Source: an uncultured Faecalibacterium sp.
GTDB lineage: Bacteria > Bacillota > Clostridia > Oscillospirales > Ruminococcaceae
Direction of reading: 5' to 3'
Length of the DNA: 64,000 nt
Assembly (NCBI GenBank): GCA_934525845.1
Contig: CAKSZS010000001.1
Span: forward strand, 120,342-184,341
Positions 34,199-43,763 of this stretch are shown piece by piece; the first letter of the stretch is position 1, and each line of letters starts with the position of its first letter. The notes under the pieces were generated by a model. That model did not search any database. It was given only the letters and a program-made list of their open reading frames with translations, and was not told where the DNA came from. The translations under genes were made by a program, and so were the position numbers.

Positions 34199-35677
34199 TT
34201 ACAGGTTGGTGTAGCCCATCAGGTAGCGGTCTACCTCGGCGGCGCAGTCGCGGCCCTCCCGCAGGCCCCAGACCACCAGGCTCTGGCCGCGGCGCATATC
34301 GCCGCAGACGAACACCTTGTCCACGTTGGTCTTGAAGCTCTGGTCGGCCACATTGCCGCGAGGGGTCAGCTCGACGCCAAAGGCATCGGCCACATAGTTC
34401 TCGCAGCCCACAAAACCGGCGGCGATGAACGCCAGCTGGCAGTCATAGGTGAATTCTTCGCCGGTGGGCACCATGTTGGTGCGGCCTGTCTCTGGGTCAC
34501 GCTCCGGCTTCAGGTAGCTGATGACGGCACCGGTCAGGTTTCCGGCCTCGTCCTTCAGGAACTCTTTGACGGTGGTCTGGTAGACGCGGGGGTCCTTGCC
34601 GAACTTGGCAAGGCACTCGGTCTGGCCGTAGTCCACCTTGAGCACCCGGGGCCACTCCGGCCAGGGGTTGGAGGCGGCGCGCTCCTTGGGCGGCTGAGGC
34701 ATCATTTCCAGGGCCACCAGGTCGGTGCAGCCCTGCCGCAGGGCGGTGCCCTGGCAGTCGTTGCCGGTGTCGCCGCCGCCGATGACCAGCACGTTCTTGC
34801 CCGCCGCGTTGATGGCCTTGCCGTCAGCGAACTGGCTGTCCAGCAGGCTCTTGGTCACGCTGGTCAGGTAATCCACGGCGAAGTGCACGCCGTTGGCGTC
34901 CCGGCCGGGCACGTTCAAGTCGCGGGCTTTCTTGGCACCGCAGCACAGCACCACGGCGTCAAAGCCGTTCAGCAGCTCTTCGGTGGCCACCGCGCCGCCC
35001 ACGTCCATGTTGGTGCGGAACACCACACCCTCGGCCTGCATGATCTGGATGCGGCGCTCGATGACCGACTTGTCCAGCTTCATGTTGGGGATGCCGTACA
35101 TCAGCAGACCGCCCACCCGGTCGGCACGCTCGAAGACGGTGACCGCATGGCCGCGCTTGTTCAGATATTCGGCCACGGACAGGCCGGACGGGCCGCTGCC
35201 CACCACGGCCACGCTCTTGCCGGTACGGGCCGGGGGCGGAGCGGCGTGGAGCCAGCCCTTGGAATAGGCCGTTTCAATGATGGCGTGTTCGTTCTCACGC
35301 ACGGTGACGCTGCTGCCGGTCACATCGCCGCAGGTGCAGGCCGCCTCACACAGGGCCGGGCAGACCCGGCTCGTGAATTCCGGGAAGCGGTTGGTGACCA
35401 TCAGGCGGTGGAGCGCCAGCTCCCACTTGCCCTGATACACCAGGTCGTTCCACTCCGGGATGAGGTTGTTCAGCGGACAGCCGGAGGCCATGCCGCCGAT
35501 CATCATACCGGCCTGGCAGAAGGGGACGCCGCAGTCCATGCAGCGCGCCGCCTGGGTCTGCTGCTCCTCGCGGGAGAGCCAGATGTGAAATTCGTTGAAG
35601 TTTTCGATGCGCTCCAGCGGCGGAACGTCCGAGCTGGTCTTGCGCTTATAATCCATAAATCCAGTGGTCTTGCCCAT
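34199..35677 (-). CDS. gltD: Glutamate synthase (NADPH) small subunit
   Basis: 492 residues. Flavoprotein subunit passing electrons from NADPH to the large subunit. The N-terminal Cys clusters (RCMDCGVPFCQ, then GCPLNN and CPALCEAACTCG) bind Fe-S. An FAD site (VAVVGSGPSGLSVAEYL, about 151) and an NADPH site (VLVIGGGDTGND, about 292) are intact. It starts 15 bases after gltB and shares its promoter. Standard length. Confidence 0.97.
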   Translation of the reverse strand: MGKTTGFMDYKRKTSSDVPPLERIENFNEFHIWLSREEQQTQAARCMDCGVPFCQAGMMIGGMASGCPLNNLIPEWNDLVYQGKWELALHRLMVTNRFPEFTSRVCPALCEAACTCGDVTGSSVTVRENEHAIIETAYSKGWLHAAPPPARTGKSVAVVGSGPSGLSVAEYLNKRGHAVTVFERADRVGGLLMYGIPNMKLDKSVIERRIQIMQAEGVVFRTNMDVGGAVATEELLNGFDAVVLCCGAKKARDLNVPGRDANGVHFAVDYLTSVTKSLLDSQFADGKAINAAGKNVLVIGGGDTGNDCQGTALRQGCTDLVALEMMPQPPKERAASNPWPEWPRVLKVDYGQTECLAKFGKDPRVYQTTVKEFLKDEAGNLTGAVISYLKPERDPETGRTNMVPTGEEFTYDCQLAFIAAGFVGCENYVADAFGVELTPRGNVADQSFKTNVDKVFVCGDMRRGQSLVVWGLREGRDCAAEVDRYLMGYTNL

Positions 35678-35692
35678 AACAGTTCCCCCTCC

Positions 35693-38600
35693 TTACTTCT
35701 TCTTCTGCACAGCGTAGAATGCTTCGATCTGTGCCTGTTCGCCGTCGAGGCCGCGCTCCTCCATGGAAGCGATGACCCGCAGCATCCGGTCGTAATCGTA
35801 GGGGAGGACTTTCTTGAACTTGGGCAGATACTCGCTGAAGTTGTCCAGGATCTCTTTGCCGCGCGGGGAGCCGGTGGCTTCCACATGCTCGCGGATCAGC
35901 TCCTTCAGGGTGGCAACATCGTACTTGTGCTCCACGGGTTCGAGGCTGACCGTCTCTTTGTTCACCCGCTGGTAGAAGTCCCAGTTCTCATCCAGCACGT
36001 AGGCGATGCCGCCGGTCATGCCGGCTGCAAAGTTCTTGCCGGTCTGGCCCAGCACGACGACGGTGCCGCCGGTCATGTACTCGCAGCCGTGGTCGCCGAC
36101 GCCCTCCACAACGGCCGTTGCGCCGGAGTTGCGGACGCAGAAGCGCTCACCGGCCACGCCGGAGACGAAGGCCTTGCCGCTGGTGGCACCATACAGGGCG
36201 ACGTTGCCGGTGATGATGTTCTCCTCCGGCTTGTAGGTGATGCCCTCCGGCGGGCGCACGATGATCTTGCCGCCGGACAGGCCCTTGCCCATGTAGTCGT
36301 TGCAGTCGCCGGTCAGCTTCAGGGTCAGGCCCTTGGGGATGAACGCACCGAAGCTCTGGCCGCCCGCGCCGGTGCAGTTGGCGGTGTAGACGTCATCGGG
36401 CAGGGAATCGCCGTACTTGCGGGTGATCTCGCTGCCGAAGATGGCACCGAACGCACGGTCGGTGTTGGAAACATCCAGCGTGACGCTCTGGGGCGTTTTG
36501 CTGCTGAGCTTGAACTTCTTCATCAGCACCTTCATGTCGAGGGTGTTTTCGAGATGGAAGTCGTAAGTGTCCGCCGGGACGAAGTGCACGTTGCTGTTGG
36601 TGATGGCCGGGTTGTGCAGGATGCAGTCCAGGTTCATCTTGGCCGTGCGGCTGCCGGGGGCGCTGGGCTTGACGTGGAGCAGGTCGGTGCGGCCCACCAG
36701 TTCGTCGATGGTGCGGACGCCGAGCTTGGCCATGTACTCCCGCAGCTCTTGGGCCACGAAGGTCAGGTAGTTGATGATGTATTCGGGCTTGCCCCGGAAG
36801 TGCTTGCGCAGTTCGGGGTTCTGGGTGCAGATGCCCATGGGGCAGGTGTCCAGATTGCAGACGCGCATCATGACGCAGCCCTCGCACATCAGCAGGGTGG
36901 TGCCGAAGCCGAACTCCTCTGCGCCCAGCATACAGCTGATGGCGACATCGCGGCCGGAGAGCAGCTTGGAGTCGCTCTCGATGCGGACACGGCTGCGCAG
37001 GCCGTTCAGGATCAGGGTCTGGTGGGTCTCGGCGATGCCCAGCTCCCAGGGCAGACCGGCGTTCTTGATGGAGGTGCGGGGAGCGGCACCGGTTCCACCG
37101 TCATAGCCGGACACCAGAATGACCTGGGCACCGCCCTTGGCCACACCGGCCGCGATGGTGCCGACACCGGCTTCGCTGACCAGCTTCACGTTGATGTTGG
37201 CGTTCCGGTTGGCGTTCTTCAGATCGTAGATCAGCTCAGCCAGGTCCTCGATGGAGTAGATATCGTGGTGCGGCGGGGGAGAGATCAGGCCCACACCGGT
37301 GGTGCTGTGGCGGGTCTTGGCGATCCAGGGATAGACCTTGGCACCGGGCAGATTGCCGCCCTCGCCGGGCTTTGCGCCCTGCGCCAGCTTGATCTGAATT
37401 TCCTCGGCGCTTACCAGGTACTTGCTGGTGACGCCGAAACGGGCGGATGCCACCTGCTTGATCTTGGAATTGCTCTCGCTGTGATAGCGATCCTCGGGTT
37501 CGCCGCCCTCGCCGGTGTTGCTCCGGCCGCCCAGACGGTTCAGGGCAATGGCAATGGTCTCATGGGCTTCGCTGCTCAGGGCGCCGTAGCTCATGGCAGC
37601 GCCCTTAAAGCGCTTGACAATGGAGCTGACCGGCTCCACCTCGTCCAGTGGAATGCCGCCGTTGGGGTCGAAGTTGAAGTCCAGCAGACTGCGCAGGTGC
37701 ACACCGTCGGTGCCCATGTTGTCCACGGTGTTGGTGAACTGCTTGAAGGCGTTGTAATCACCGGTGAAGCAGGCCTTCTGGAACAGGTGGATGGTCTGGG
37801 GATTGAACAGGTGGGCTTCCTTGCCGCTGCGGAACTTGTGGGCACCGCCGTCGGCCAGTTCCATGCTGATGTCCAGGCCCAGCGGGTCAAAGGCAGCGTT
37901 GTGCTGGGCTTCCACGTCGGCCTGAATGTCCTCGATGGTAATGCCGCCTACACGGCTCACCGTGCCGGTGAAGTACTTGTCGATGACATCCTTGGAGATG
38001 CCGACTGCCTCAAAGATCTGGCTGCTCTGGTAGCTCTGGATGGTGGAGATGCCCATCTTGGACGCGATCTTCACGATGCCGTTCAGGATGGCGTTGTTGT
38101 AGTCCTCCACGGCGGCGTAGTAATCCTTGTCCAACAGGCCCTCGTCAATGAGCTGGCCGATGGTCTCATGGGCCAGATAGGGGTTGACAGCGCAGGCACC
38201 GTAGCCCAGCAGGGTGGCAAAGTGATGCACCTCGCGCGGCTCGGCGCTTTCCAGGATCAGGGCCAGGGCGGTGCTCTTCTTGGTGCGGATGAGGTACTGC
38301 GACACGGCAGACACGGCCAGCAGGCTGGGAATGGTCACATGGTACTCATCCACGTCGCGGTCGGACAGGATGATGATGTTGGCCCCTTCCTTGTAGGCGC
38401 GGTCCACTTCCAGGAACACACGGTCAATGGCCTTTTCCAGGCTGGTGTTCTTGTAGTAGTTGATGGAAACCGTGGCCACCTTGAAGCCGGGCACGTTCAT
38501 GTATTTGATCTTCAGCAGGTCGGTACTGGTCAGAATGGGGTTGTGGACCTTCAGCACCTTGCAGTTCTCGGGCTTGTCTTCCAGCAGGTTGCCGTGGGCG

Positions 38601-40228
38601 CCGATGTACACGCTGGTGGAGGTGACCACCTTTTCGCGGATGGCATCGATGGGCGGGTTGGTGACCTGCGCAAACCGCTGCTTGAAGTAGTTGAACAGGG
38701 GAGGATGCTGGTTGCTCAGCACAGCCAGCGGGGTGTCGGTGCCCATGGCACCGGAAGGCTCTGCACCGGCCCGGGCCATGGCGAGGATCATGGTGTTCAC
38801 GTCCTCATACTGGTAGCCGAACACCTTCTGCAGGCGGGTGAGCTGGTCGCCGGAGTAGCTGGGCACCTTGACATTGGGGATCTTCAGCTTGCTCAGCTGC
38901 ACCAGGTTGCGGTCGATCCACTCGCCGTAGGGTTCACGGCTGGCGTAGAACTCCTTGAGCTTTTCGTCGTCCACCACTTCGCCCTTGACGGTGTCCACCA
39001 GCAGCATCTTGCCGGGGCGCAGACGGTCCTTGACCAGAACATTTTCCGGGTCGCAGTCCAGCACGCCCACCTCGGAGGACAGGATCATGCGGCCGTCCTT
39101 GGTGATGTAGTAGCGGCTGGGGCGCAGACCGTTGCGGTCCAGCACCGCGCCCATCACATCGCCGTCCGAGAACAGGATGGCGGCGGGGCCGTCCCACGGC
39201 TCCAGCATGGTGGCGTAGTACTGGTAGAAGTCCCGCTTTTTCTGGCTGATGTTCTTATTGTTTTCCCACGGCTCCGGAATGGTGATCATGACGGCCAGCG
39301 GCAGGTCCATACCGTTCATCACCATGAATTCCAGGGCGTTGTCCAGCATGGCGGAGTCCGAACCGGAGGTGTTGATGATGGGCAGGATCTTGTTCATGTC
39401 GTCCTGCATGATGGAGCTGGAGATGCTCTCCTCGCGAGCCAGCATGGCGTCCGTGTTGCCCTTGATGGTGTTGATCTCGCCGTTGTGCAGGATGAAGCGG
39501 TTGGGGTGCGCACGCATCCAGCTGGGGTTGGTGTTGGTGGAGAAGCGGCTGTGCACCATGCCGATGGCGGATTCATAATCCGGATCCTGCAGGTCGGTGT
39601 AGAACAGGCGCAGGTCGTGCACCAGGAACATTCCCTTGTACACGATGGTGCGGCTGGACAGGCTGGGCACATAGGTGCCGTTGCTGGCCTGCTCGAACAC
39701 GCGGCGCACGATGTACAGCTTGCGGTCAAAGTCGATGCCTTTGCTGATCTTGGCGGGCTTTTTGATGAAGCACTGCCAGATGGCGGGCATACAGTCACGG
39801 GCTTTCTGGCCCACAGCGTCGGGGTTCACCGGCACCTTGCGCCAGGCCAGGAATTCCAGCCCTTCCTTGCGGGTGACCACCTCGAACAGCTTCATGGCCT
39901 GCGCGCGCATATGCTCGTTCTGCGGGAAGAAGAACATACCCACGCCGTACTCACGCTCGTTGCCCAGACGGATATTCAGCTCGTCGGCAACCTTGGAGAA
40001 AAACTTGTGGCTGATCTGCAGTAGGATGCCCACGCCGTCACCGGTCTTGCCCTCGGCGTCCTTGCCGGCGCGGTGTTCCAGCCGCTCCACGATGGACAGC
40101 GCGTCATCCACCGTCTGATGGCTCTTGCGGCCCTTGATGTCCACCACAGCGCCGATGCCGCAGGCGTCGTGCTCAAACTGTGGATCGTACAGACCAAGGG
40201 TGTTCTTTTGTTCTGTAAAGTTTTCCAT
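35693..40228 (-). CDS. gltB: Glutamate synthase (NADPH) large subunit
   Basis: 1511 residues. Makes two glutamates from glutamine and 2-oxoglutarate. The short propeptide ends before Cys23 (DACGIG), the N-terminal nucleophile of the glutaminase domain. Central and FMN-binding synthase domains follow (PGEGGNLPG, GVGLISPPPHHDIYSIEDL, GYDGGTGAAPRTS). The 3Fe-4S cysteines are visible (CEGCVMMRVCNLDTCPMGIC), and then the C-terminal beta-helix GXGXG domain. I choose ATG 40228 because AAAAGG abuts the earlier in-frame ATG at 40240 without spacing. It has its own promoter and an attenuator-like leader. Confidence 0.96.
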   Translation of the reverse strand: MENFTEQKNTLGLYDPQFEHDACGIGAVVDIKGRKSHQTVDDALSIVERLEHRAGKDAEGKTGDGVGILLQISHKFFSKVADELNIRLGNEREYGVGMFFFPQNEHMRAQAMKLFEVVTRKEGLEFLAWRKVPVNPDAVGQKARDCMPAIWQCFIKKPAKISKGIDFDRKLYIVRRVFEQASNGTYVPSLSSRTIVYKGMFLVHDLRLFYTDLQDPDYESAIGMVHSRFSTNTNPSWMRAHPNRFILHNGEINTIKGNTDAMLAREESISSSIMQDDMNKILPIINTSGSDSAMLDNALEFMVMNGMDLPLAVMITIPEPWENNKNISQKKRDFYQYYATMLEPWDGPAAILFSDGDVMGAVLDRNGLRPSRYYITKDGRMILSSEVGVLDCDPENVLVKDRLRPGKMLLVDTVKGEVVDDEKLKEFYASREPYGEWIDRNLVQLSKLKIPNVKVPSYSGDQLTRLQKVFGYQYEDVNTMILAMARAGAEPSGAMGTDTPLAVLSNQHPPLFNYFKQRFAQVTNPPIDAIREKVVTSTSVYIGAHGNLLEDKPENCKVLKVHNPILTSTDLLKIKYMNVPGFKVATVSINYYKNTSLEKAIDRVFLEVDRAYKEGANIIILSDRDVDEYHVTIPSLLAVSAVSQYLIRTKKSTALALILESAEPREVHHFATLLGYGACAVNPYLAHETIGQLIDEGLLDKDYYAAVEDYNNAILNGIVKIASKMGISTIQSYQSSQIFEAVGISKDVIDKYFTGTVSRVGGITIEDIQADVEAQHNAAFDPLGLDISMELADGGAHKFRSGKEAHLFNPQTIHLFQKACFTGDYNAFKQFTNTVDNMGTDGVHLRSLLDFNFDPNGGIPLDEVEPVSSIVKRFKGAAMSYGALSSEAHETIAIALNRLGGRSNTGEGGEPEDRYHSESNSKIKQVASARFGVTSKYLVSAEEIQIKLAQGAKPGEGGNLPGAKVYPWIAKTRHSTTGVGLISPPPHHDIYSIEDLAELIYDLKNANRNANINVKLVSEAGVGTIAAGVAKGGAQVILVSGYDGGTGAAPRTSIKNAGLPWELGIAETHQTLILNGLRSRVRIESDSKLLSGRDVAISCMLGAEEFGFGTTLLMCEGCVMMRVCNLDTCPMGICTQNPELRKHFRGKPEYIINYLTFVAQELREYMAKLGVRTIDELVGRTDLLHVKPSAPGSRTAKMNLDCILHNPAITNSNVHFVPADTYDFHLENTLDMKVLMKKFKLSSKTPQSVTLDVSNTDRAFGAIFGSEITRKYGDSLPDDVYTANCTGAGGQSFGAFIPKGLTLKLTGDCNDYMGKGLSGGKIIVRPPEGITYKPEENIITGNVALYGATSGKAFVSGVAGERFCVRNSGATAVVEGVGDHGCEYMTGGTVVVLGQTGKNFAAGMTGGIAYVLDENWDFYQRVNKETVSLEPVEHKYDVATLKELIREHVEATGSPRGKEILDNFSEYLPKFKKVLPYDYDRMLRVIASMEERGLDGEQAQIEAFYAVQKKK

Positions 40229-40297
40229 AGACTTTCCCATCCTTTTAACGAAGTTCCTGACCGGATGCGGCACCCTCCGCAACATTCCGAAAGGTGG

Positions 40298-40350
40298 AAA
40301 AAACAAAAAGACGCCCCGCAAGGGCAGAATCCACCCTTGCAGAACGTCTT
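40298..40350 (-). terminator. Attenuator-like terminator in the gltB leader
   Basis: On the minus strand AAGACG (40350-40345) and GCAAGGG (40340-40334) pair with CCCTTGC (40324-40318) and CGTCTT (40314-40309). TTTTTGTTTTTT follows. It lies downstream of the glt promoter, so it would stop transcription before gltB unless bypassed. Confidence 0.75.
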
Positions 40351-40366
40351 TGTTCCGGTACTTATT

Positions 40367-40396
40367 ATTATACCGACCCGTGAGAAATCTTCAAGT
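40367..40396 (-). promoter_or_regulatory. Promoter of gltBD
   Basis: On the minus strand TTGAAG, 16 bases, TATAAT (40372-40367). The start point would be about 40360. Confidence 0.7.
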
Positions 40397-40483
40397 GACA
40401 GCTGCACCAAATCTGAAAGCGGCTTTGCACCGCATTCTGTGCGAAACGTCTTGAAGTATGACACCTGTGCCTGCAGGAACGAC

Positions 40484-40528
40484 AAAAACCGCCGCACCCG
40501 GCGGCTCGGAAGAGCGCGGATGCGGCGG
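40484..40528 (-). terminator. Terminator of the large LPXTG gene
   Basis: CCGCCGCA (40528-40521 on minus) pairs with TGCGGCGG (40496-40489), followed by TTTTTG on the minus strand. Confidence 0.85.
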
Positions 40529-40558
40529 TATCATGCGGGATTCAGTTTGGTTCAGCAC

Positions 40559-43414
40559 TCAGTGCTTGCAGTTGGACTGTTTGCGGGTGAAGAACCATCC
40601 GCCTGCCGTCAGGAGGAAGCCTGCGGCCAGCAGCACATGGACCAGCCAGGCAGAAGTGCCGGTCTTGGGCAGAACGGGCGCGTCCGGCGCCGCATCCTGA
40701 ACCGGGGGATTTTGCGGGGTATCCGGTGTCACGGGCGTCTCCGGGGCGGGTTCTTCCGGGGTGGCGTCCTGCACGGGAGGATTCTCCGGGTTGGCCGGAT
40801 CGACGGGAGTATCCGGGTTCTCCGGGTCCGGCACGGGATCCGGATCCGGCACGGGATCAGGCGTCGGGTCCGGGGTGACAGTCTTGCTGTTCACGAACGT
40901 AACAGTCAGCGTCTGGCCACCCGGGGTGATAGCACCGATGTAGCTCAGATCGGAAGAAGAAGAAGTGGTGCCAGCGGCTTCATTGACGATCAGGTCGCCG
41001 GATTCCTTGATTTTGTTAAACTCTTCTTCGCTGTCGCAGATGACATACACGGTGGTGTCAATGTCATAGCCCTTGGGGGCGGCGGCTTCCTGCAGGTAAT
41101 ACACCACGTTCTTCAGCAGGTCGTAGTCGATGTTCAGCTTGCCGTCGGTGGTGGTAATGGTGTAAGTCAGGTTCTTCTTGTCGGGGTCGTACTTGGCCCA
41201 GCCGGTAAAGCCGGGTTTGGTCACGTTGCCGTTTTCGTCCACTTCGTCCGGGATGTTGGTGTAGTAGAGGGTAGCGTCGTTGCCGTCCTCGTCTTTGCCG
41301 TAGGTCCACAGGTAGAAGCTGGTTTCGGAGTCCTTAATGACCTCGCCGGTGTCCTTGTCGGTCTTGGTCAGCTCAAATTTGCCGTCGGCCTGCTCAAGCA
41401 CCATGGATGCGTACCAGCTCCAGGCGGAATCCTGATAGTTGTTGTTTGCAAATTCGCCGTCAAGGTTGATAGCCATGGTAAAGGCGGCCCAGGTAGCTTC
41501 GTTGGGGGACATACCAGTTTCAAGCAGCTGGTTGAAGTAGGAATTTGCCTTGTCCCACGCACCTTCGGTGGAATTCAGCTTATCGGTCATGTAATCGGCA
41601 ATGGTCATCTGGTAACCATCGCTGGCCCATTCACCGTGTGGGTGGCCGTACTCGGTAGCATGGTCGCTGTCCTTCAGGAACTGGCTCAGTTCATCTTTGC
41701 TGCCAACATTGAAGCTCAGAATGTTCTTATAGAAATTGTCGTAGAACTCAGGGGTCTTAACGGTGATACGCTGGCCAGTGGAAGCGCCGGATTTGGAAAG
41801 GTTTTCAGCGGCTTCCTTATTGTTCAGGTACAAGTCGGCAACCGTATCGTAAGAGGTACCGTCTTTCTCGTTGTAATAGTTCAGAATCTCAGAAGAAATA
41901 TCAGTCTTGTGCTTGCTCAGATATTTACTCAGGGCGGTGGAAATGTCAGTGGGCATTGCACCCAAAGCACCCTCGGCACCACGCTGAAGAGGTTCAAATG
42001 CCCTTGAATTTTTTTGCGCGCTGTCATACGTATAAGCGTAGTTATTAACGTTGGACTTATCTTTTTTCAGGTAGCATTTGCCGTCGATGACCTCATAATC
42101 GTTCTTGCTTAGACTGAGGTGGCCAAAGTAATAATCTCCAGCTTTTACGTAGTAATAATTACCGATTTTAACAAGCTCAGTACCAGCGGAAACAGAAGTA
42201 CCATTTGCACCGGTAGAAACGCCGTTGCTATCAATTCGGAACATTCTAATGTCGCCGCATTCAGCAAGCGCTTTGTCAACGAGATCCTCAAGGCAGCCGT
42301 TATCATTACGGTCTAAGCTGACTTCCAGTTTGAGGGTAGATTTGACAACTTCTTCCGGCAGCTCCTGATCGTCAAAACCTTCTACGCCGGTCTTGTCGGT
42401 ATTGCTCATGTCCGGGGTGGAAACGGTAAAGCTGTTGTTTTTGTAAACGTAAGTATGTTTACTGCCATTGGAAAGAGAAATATCAAACACGGTGGTGCAG
42501 CCGGGCTCTTCATCAATTGCGGCAATTCCGGTGACCGGATCATAATTGAAAGTTAATCCATTGGGGAGCGTACAGTCAATCGGCCAACCGTAATAGAGAT
42601 AGTCATCATATCTCTTGTATTCAGGAGAATTGTGGTCGAGGCTGGCCAGATATTCCTCGACAGCCTGTGCGCCGTAGGCGTTAACAATACCTCGAACTTT
42701 GCTCAGTTCAATGGTCTGGTCGCCTTCGGCATCTTCCTTGATGTTGAAGGTGATTTTAAAGTGGCCGGTTTTCTCATCGTAGGCAACATCATAGTCGGTG
42801 TTGTCTTCCGCAGGCTCTTCGGGCTTCGTTTCCGGTTCCGAAGAAGCAGGACTCTCGGCAGGTGTCTCGCTTTCGGCGGGCGTCTCGGTGCTGTCCTTGT
42901 CCTCGCTCTCGGACGGGGCGGCAGGCTCAGACGGCGTCTCGGTGCTGTCAGCCTTGTCCTCGCCCTTGATATGGTCCTTGTTGTCCTTGGCGCTGCCGGG
43001 CAGGGTCTCCACGGTGTCGGACTGGGTGGGGCGCTCGATCTCGGAGAAATCAGACTCCTTTTCGCCGGTGCCCTCGCTGTCCGTGCTTTCGCTCTCAGAG
43101 GGAGCGGAAGCTTCGCTGCTGCCGGAAGATTCGCCCTCGGAGGGGCTTTCGGTACCCGCTTCACCCTCCGACTGCTCGTCGGCGGCCGCTTCCTCTTTGG
43201 ACTCGCCCGCAGTGGAAGCGTTGGCTTCCGAGTCAGACTGTCCGCAGGGAGGGGACACTTCACCATCGGTCAGCGGAACGACCGTGACCGTAAACGGTGT
43301 ACCGGCGGCATCGTCGAGCGGTTCCGCATCTGCTGCGGCTGCACCCAGCATCCCGAAGGTGCTGGCAAAGACAGACAATGCCAGCATCATCGCAACGATC
43401 CGTTTTTTCATCAT
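40559..43414 (-). CDS. Large LPXTG cell-wall-anchored protein with SpaA-like domain
   Basis: 951 residues. Signal peptide about 1-28, a Ser/Glu/Pro-rich acidic linker (about 50-205), a central unassigned region (about 205-670), and a SpaA/prealbumin-like pilin domain (about 678-815; KFELTKTDKDTGEV start and YYLQEAAAPKGY, with the Glu used for isopeptide bonds). A Pro/Asp/Glu-rich stalk follows. LPKTG at about 916-920, a hydrophobic segment and a basic tail form the sortase signal. Likely a surface adhesin or pilus-like subunit. No sortase gene is in the window. The ribosome site lies within a (GGAA)5 tract, suggesting variable expression. Confidence 0.9.
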   Translation of the reverse strand: MMKKRIVAMMLALSVFASTFGMLGAAAADAEPLDDAAGTPFTVTVVPLTDGEVSPPCGQSDSEANASTAGESKEEAAADEQSEGEAGTESPSEGESSGSSEASAPSESESTDSEGTGEKESDFSEIERPTQSDTVETLPGSAKDNKDHIKGEDKADSTETPSEPAAPSESEDKDSTETPAESETPAESPASSEPETKPEEPAEDNTDYDVAYDEKTGHFKITFNIKEDAEGDQTIELSKVRGIVNAYGAQAVEEYLASLDHNSPEYKRYDDYLYYGWPIDCTLPNGLTFNYDPVTGIAAIDEEPGCTTVFDISLSNGSKHTYVYKNNSFTVSTPDMSNTDKTGVEGFDDQELPEEVVKSTLKLEVSLDRNDNGCLEDLVDKALAECGDIRMFRIDSNGVSTGANGTSVSAGTELVKIGNYYYVKAGDYYFGHLSLSKNDYEVIDGKCYLKKDKSNVNNYAYTYDSAQKNSRAFEPLQRGAEGALGAMPTDISTALSKYLSKHKTDISSEILNYYNEKDGTSYDTVADLYLNNKEAAENLSKSGASTGQRITVKTPEFYDNFYKNILSFNVGSKDELSQFLKDSDHATEYGHPHGEWASDGYQMTIADYMTDKLNSTEGAWDKANSYFNQLLETGMSPNEATWAAFTMAINLDGEFANNNYQDSAWSWYASMVLEQADGKFELTKTDKDTGEVIKDSETSFYLWTYGKDEDGNDATLYYTNIPDEVDENGNVTKPGFTGWAKYDPDKKNLTYTITTTDGKLNIDYDLLKNVVYYLQEAAAPKGYDIDTTVYVICDSEEEFNKIKESGDLIVNEAAGTTSSSSDLSYIGAITPGGQTLTVTFVNSKTVTPDPTPDPVPDPDPVPDPENPDTPVDPANPENPPVQDATPEEPAPETPVTPDTPQNPPVQDAAPDAPVLPKTGTSAWLVHVLLAAGFLLTAGGWFFTRKQSNCKH

Positions 43415-43420
43415 GATGAA

Positions 43421-43440
43421 TTCCTTCCTTCCTTCCTTCC
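43421..43440 (-). repeat. (GGAA)5 tetranucleotide repeat at the ribosome site
   Basis: Five tandem TTCC units on the plus strand (GGAA on the coding strand) end 6 bases before the ATG at 43414. They supply the AGGAAGG ribosome-binding sequence of the LPXTG protein. Confidence 0.95.
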
Positions 43441-43562
43441 TGAAATGATCTGCCCCGGCCGATCAAAGCCATCGGCTCCGCACAACCGGCCGGAACAGTG
43501 CCTGACGCAGGGAAAACATGGAATTTTGACGCATCCATGCCGCTCTGCATCCTTACAATATT

Positions 43563-43571
43563 ATCATAGCA
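43563..43571 (-). promoter_or_regulatory. Possible extended -10 promoter of the large LPXTG gene
   Basis: On the minus strand TGCTATGAT (43571-43563); the -35 is weak (TGTGTT). About 150 bases before the start codon. Confidence 0.4.
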
Positions 43572-43691
43572 ATTTAACCCGCAAAACACAGGGGATTTCC
43601 GAAAAAGGGCGTTTCACAAGGCGTTTTTCGTGAGACTGCACAAAAAGCAGAGAGGCCTTTCGGATGCAGTTCCCAAAGACTGGAAAATAAC

Positions 43692-43724
43692 TGTTGCACA
43701 AATGTTGCTGAAATGTTGCAAAAC
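43692..43724. promoter_or_regulatory. Three tandem 11-bp repeats, operator-like
   Basis: TGTTGCACAAA, TGTTGCTGAAA and TGTTGCAAAAC occur end to end at 43692, 43703 and 43714, about one helical turn apart. They lie ~120 bp upstream of the presumed LPXTG promoter. Confidence 0.6.
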
Positions 43725-43763
43725 GTGACGGCTCCGTTGCACTGAGCAGGACGCTTTTTCGGA

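Larger units (their letters stand above)
40229..40558. other. gltB upstream region
   Basis: 330 bases between the end of the large LPXTG gene and gltB. It contains the LPXTG terminator (40484-40528), about 85 bases without evident features, the glt promoter, the leader hairpin and a 70-base untranslated stretch with another GC-rich hairpin (GCGGAGGGTGCCGC region, about 40266-40281). No gene. Confidence 0.6.

Noticed and set aside
34148..40024. Very long plus-strand open frame (1958 codons) opposite gltD and gltB
   Set aside because: It is the antisense of two well-conserved genes; in G+C-rich sequence with strong codon bias the opposite frame stays open. No ribosome site or domain.
42632..43633. 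Plus-strand open frames opposite the Ser/Glu-rich part of the LPXTG gene
   Set aside because: Low-complexity complements of repetitive coding sequence; no ribosome sites.
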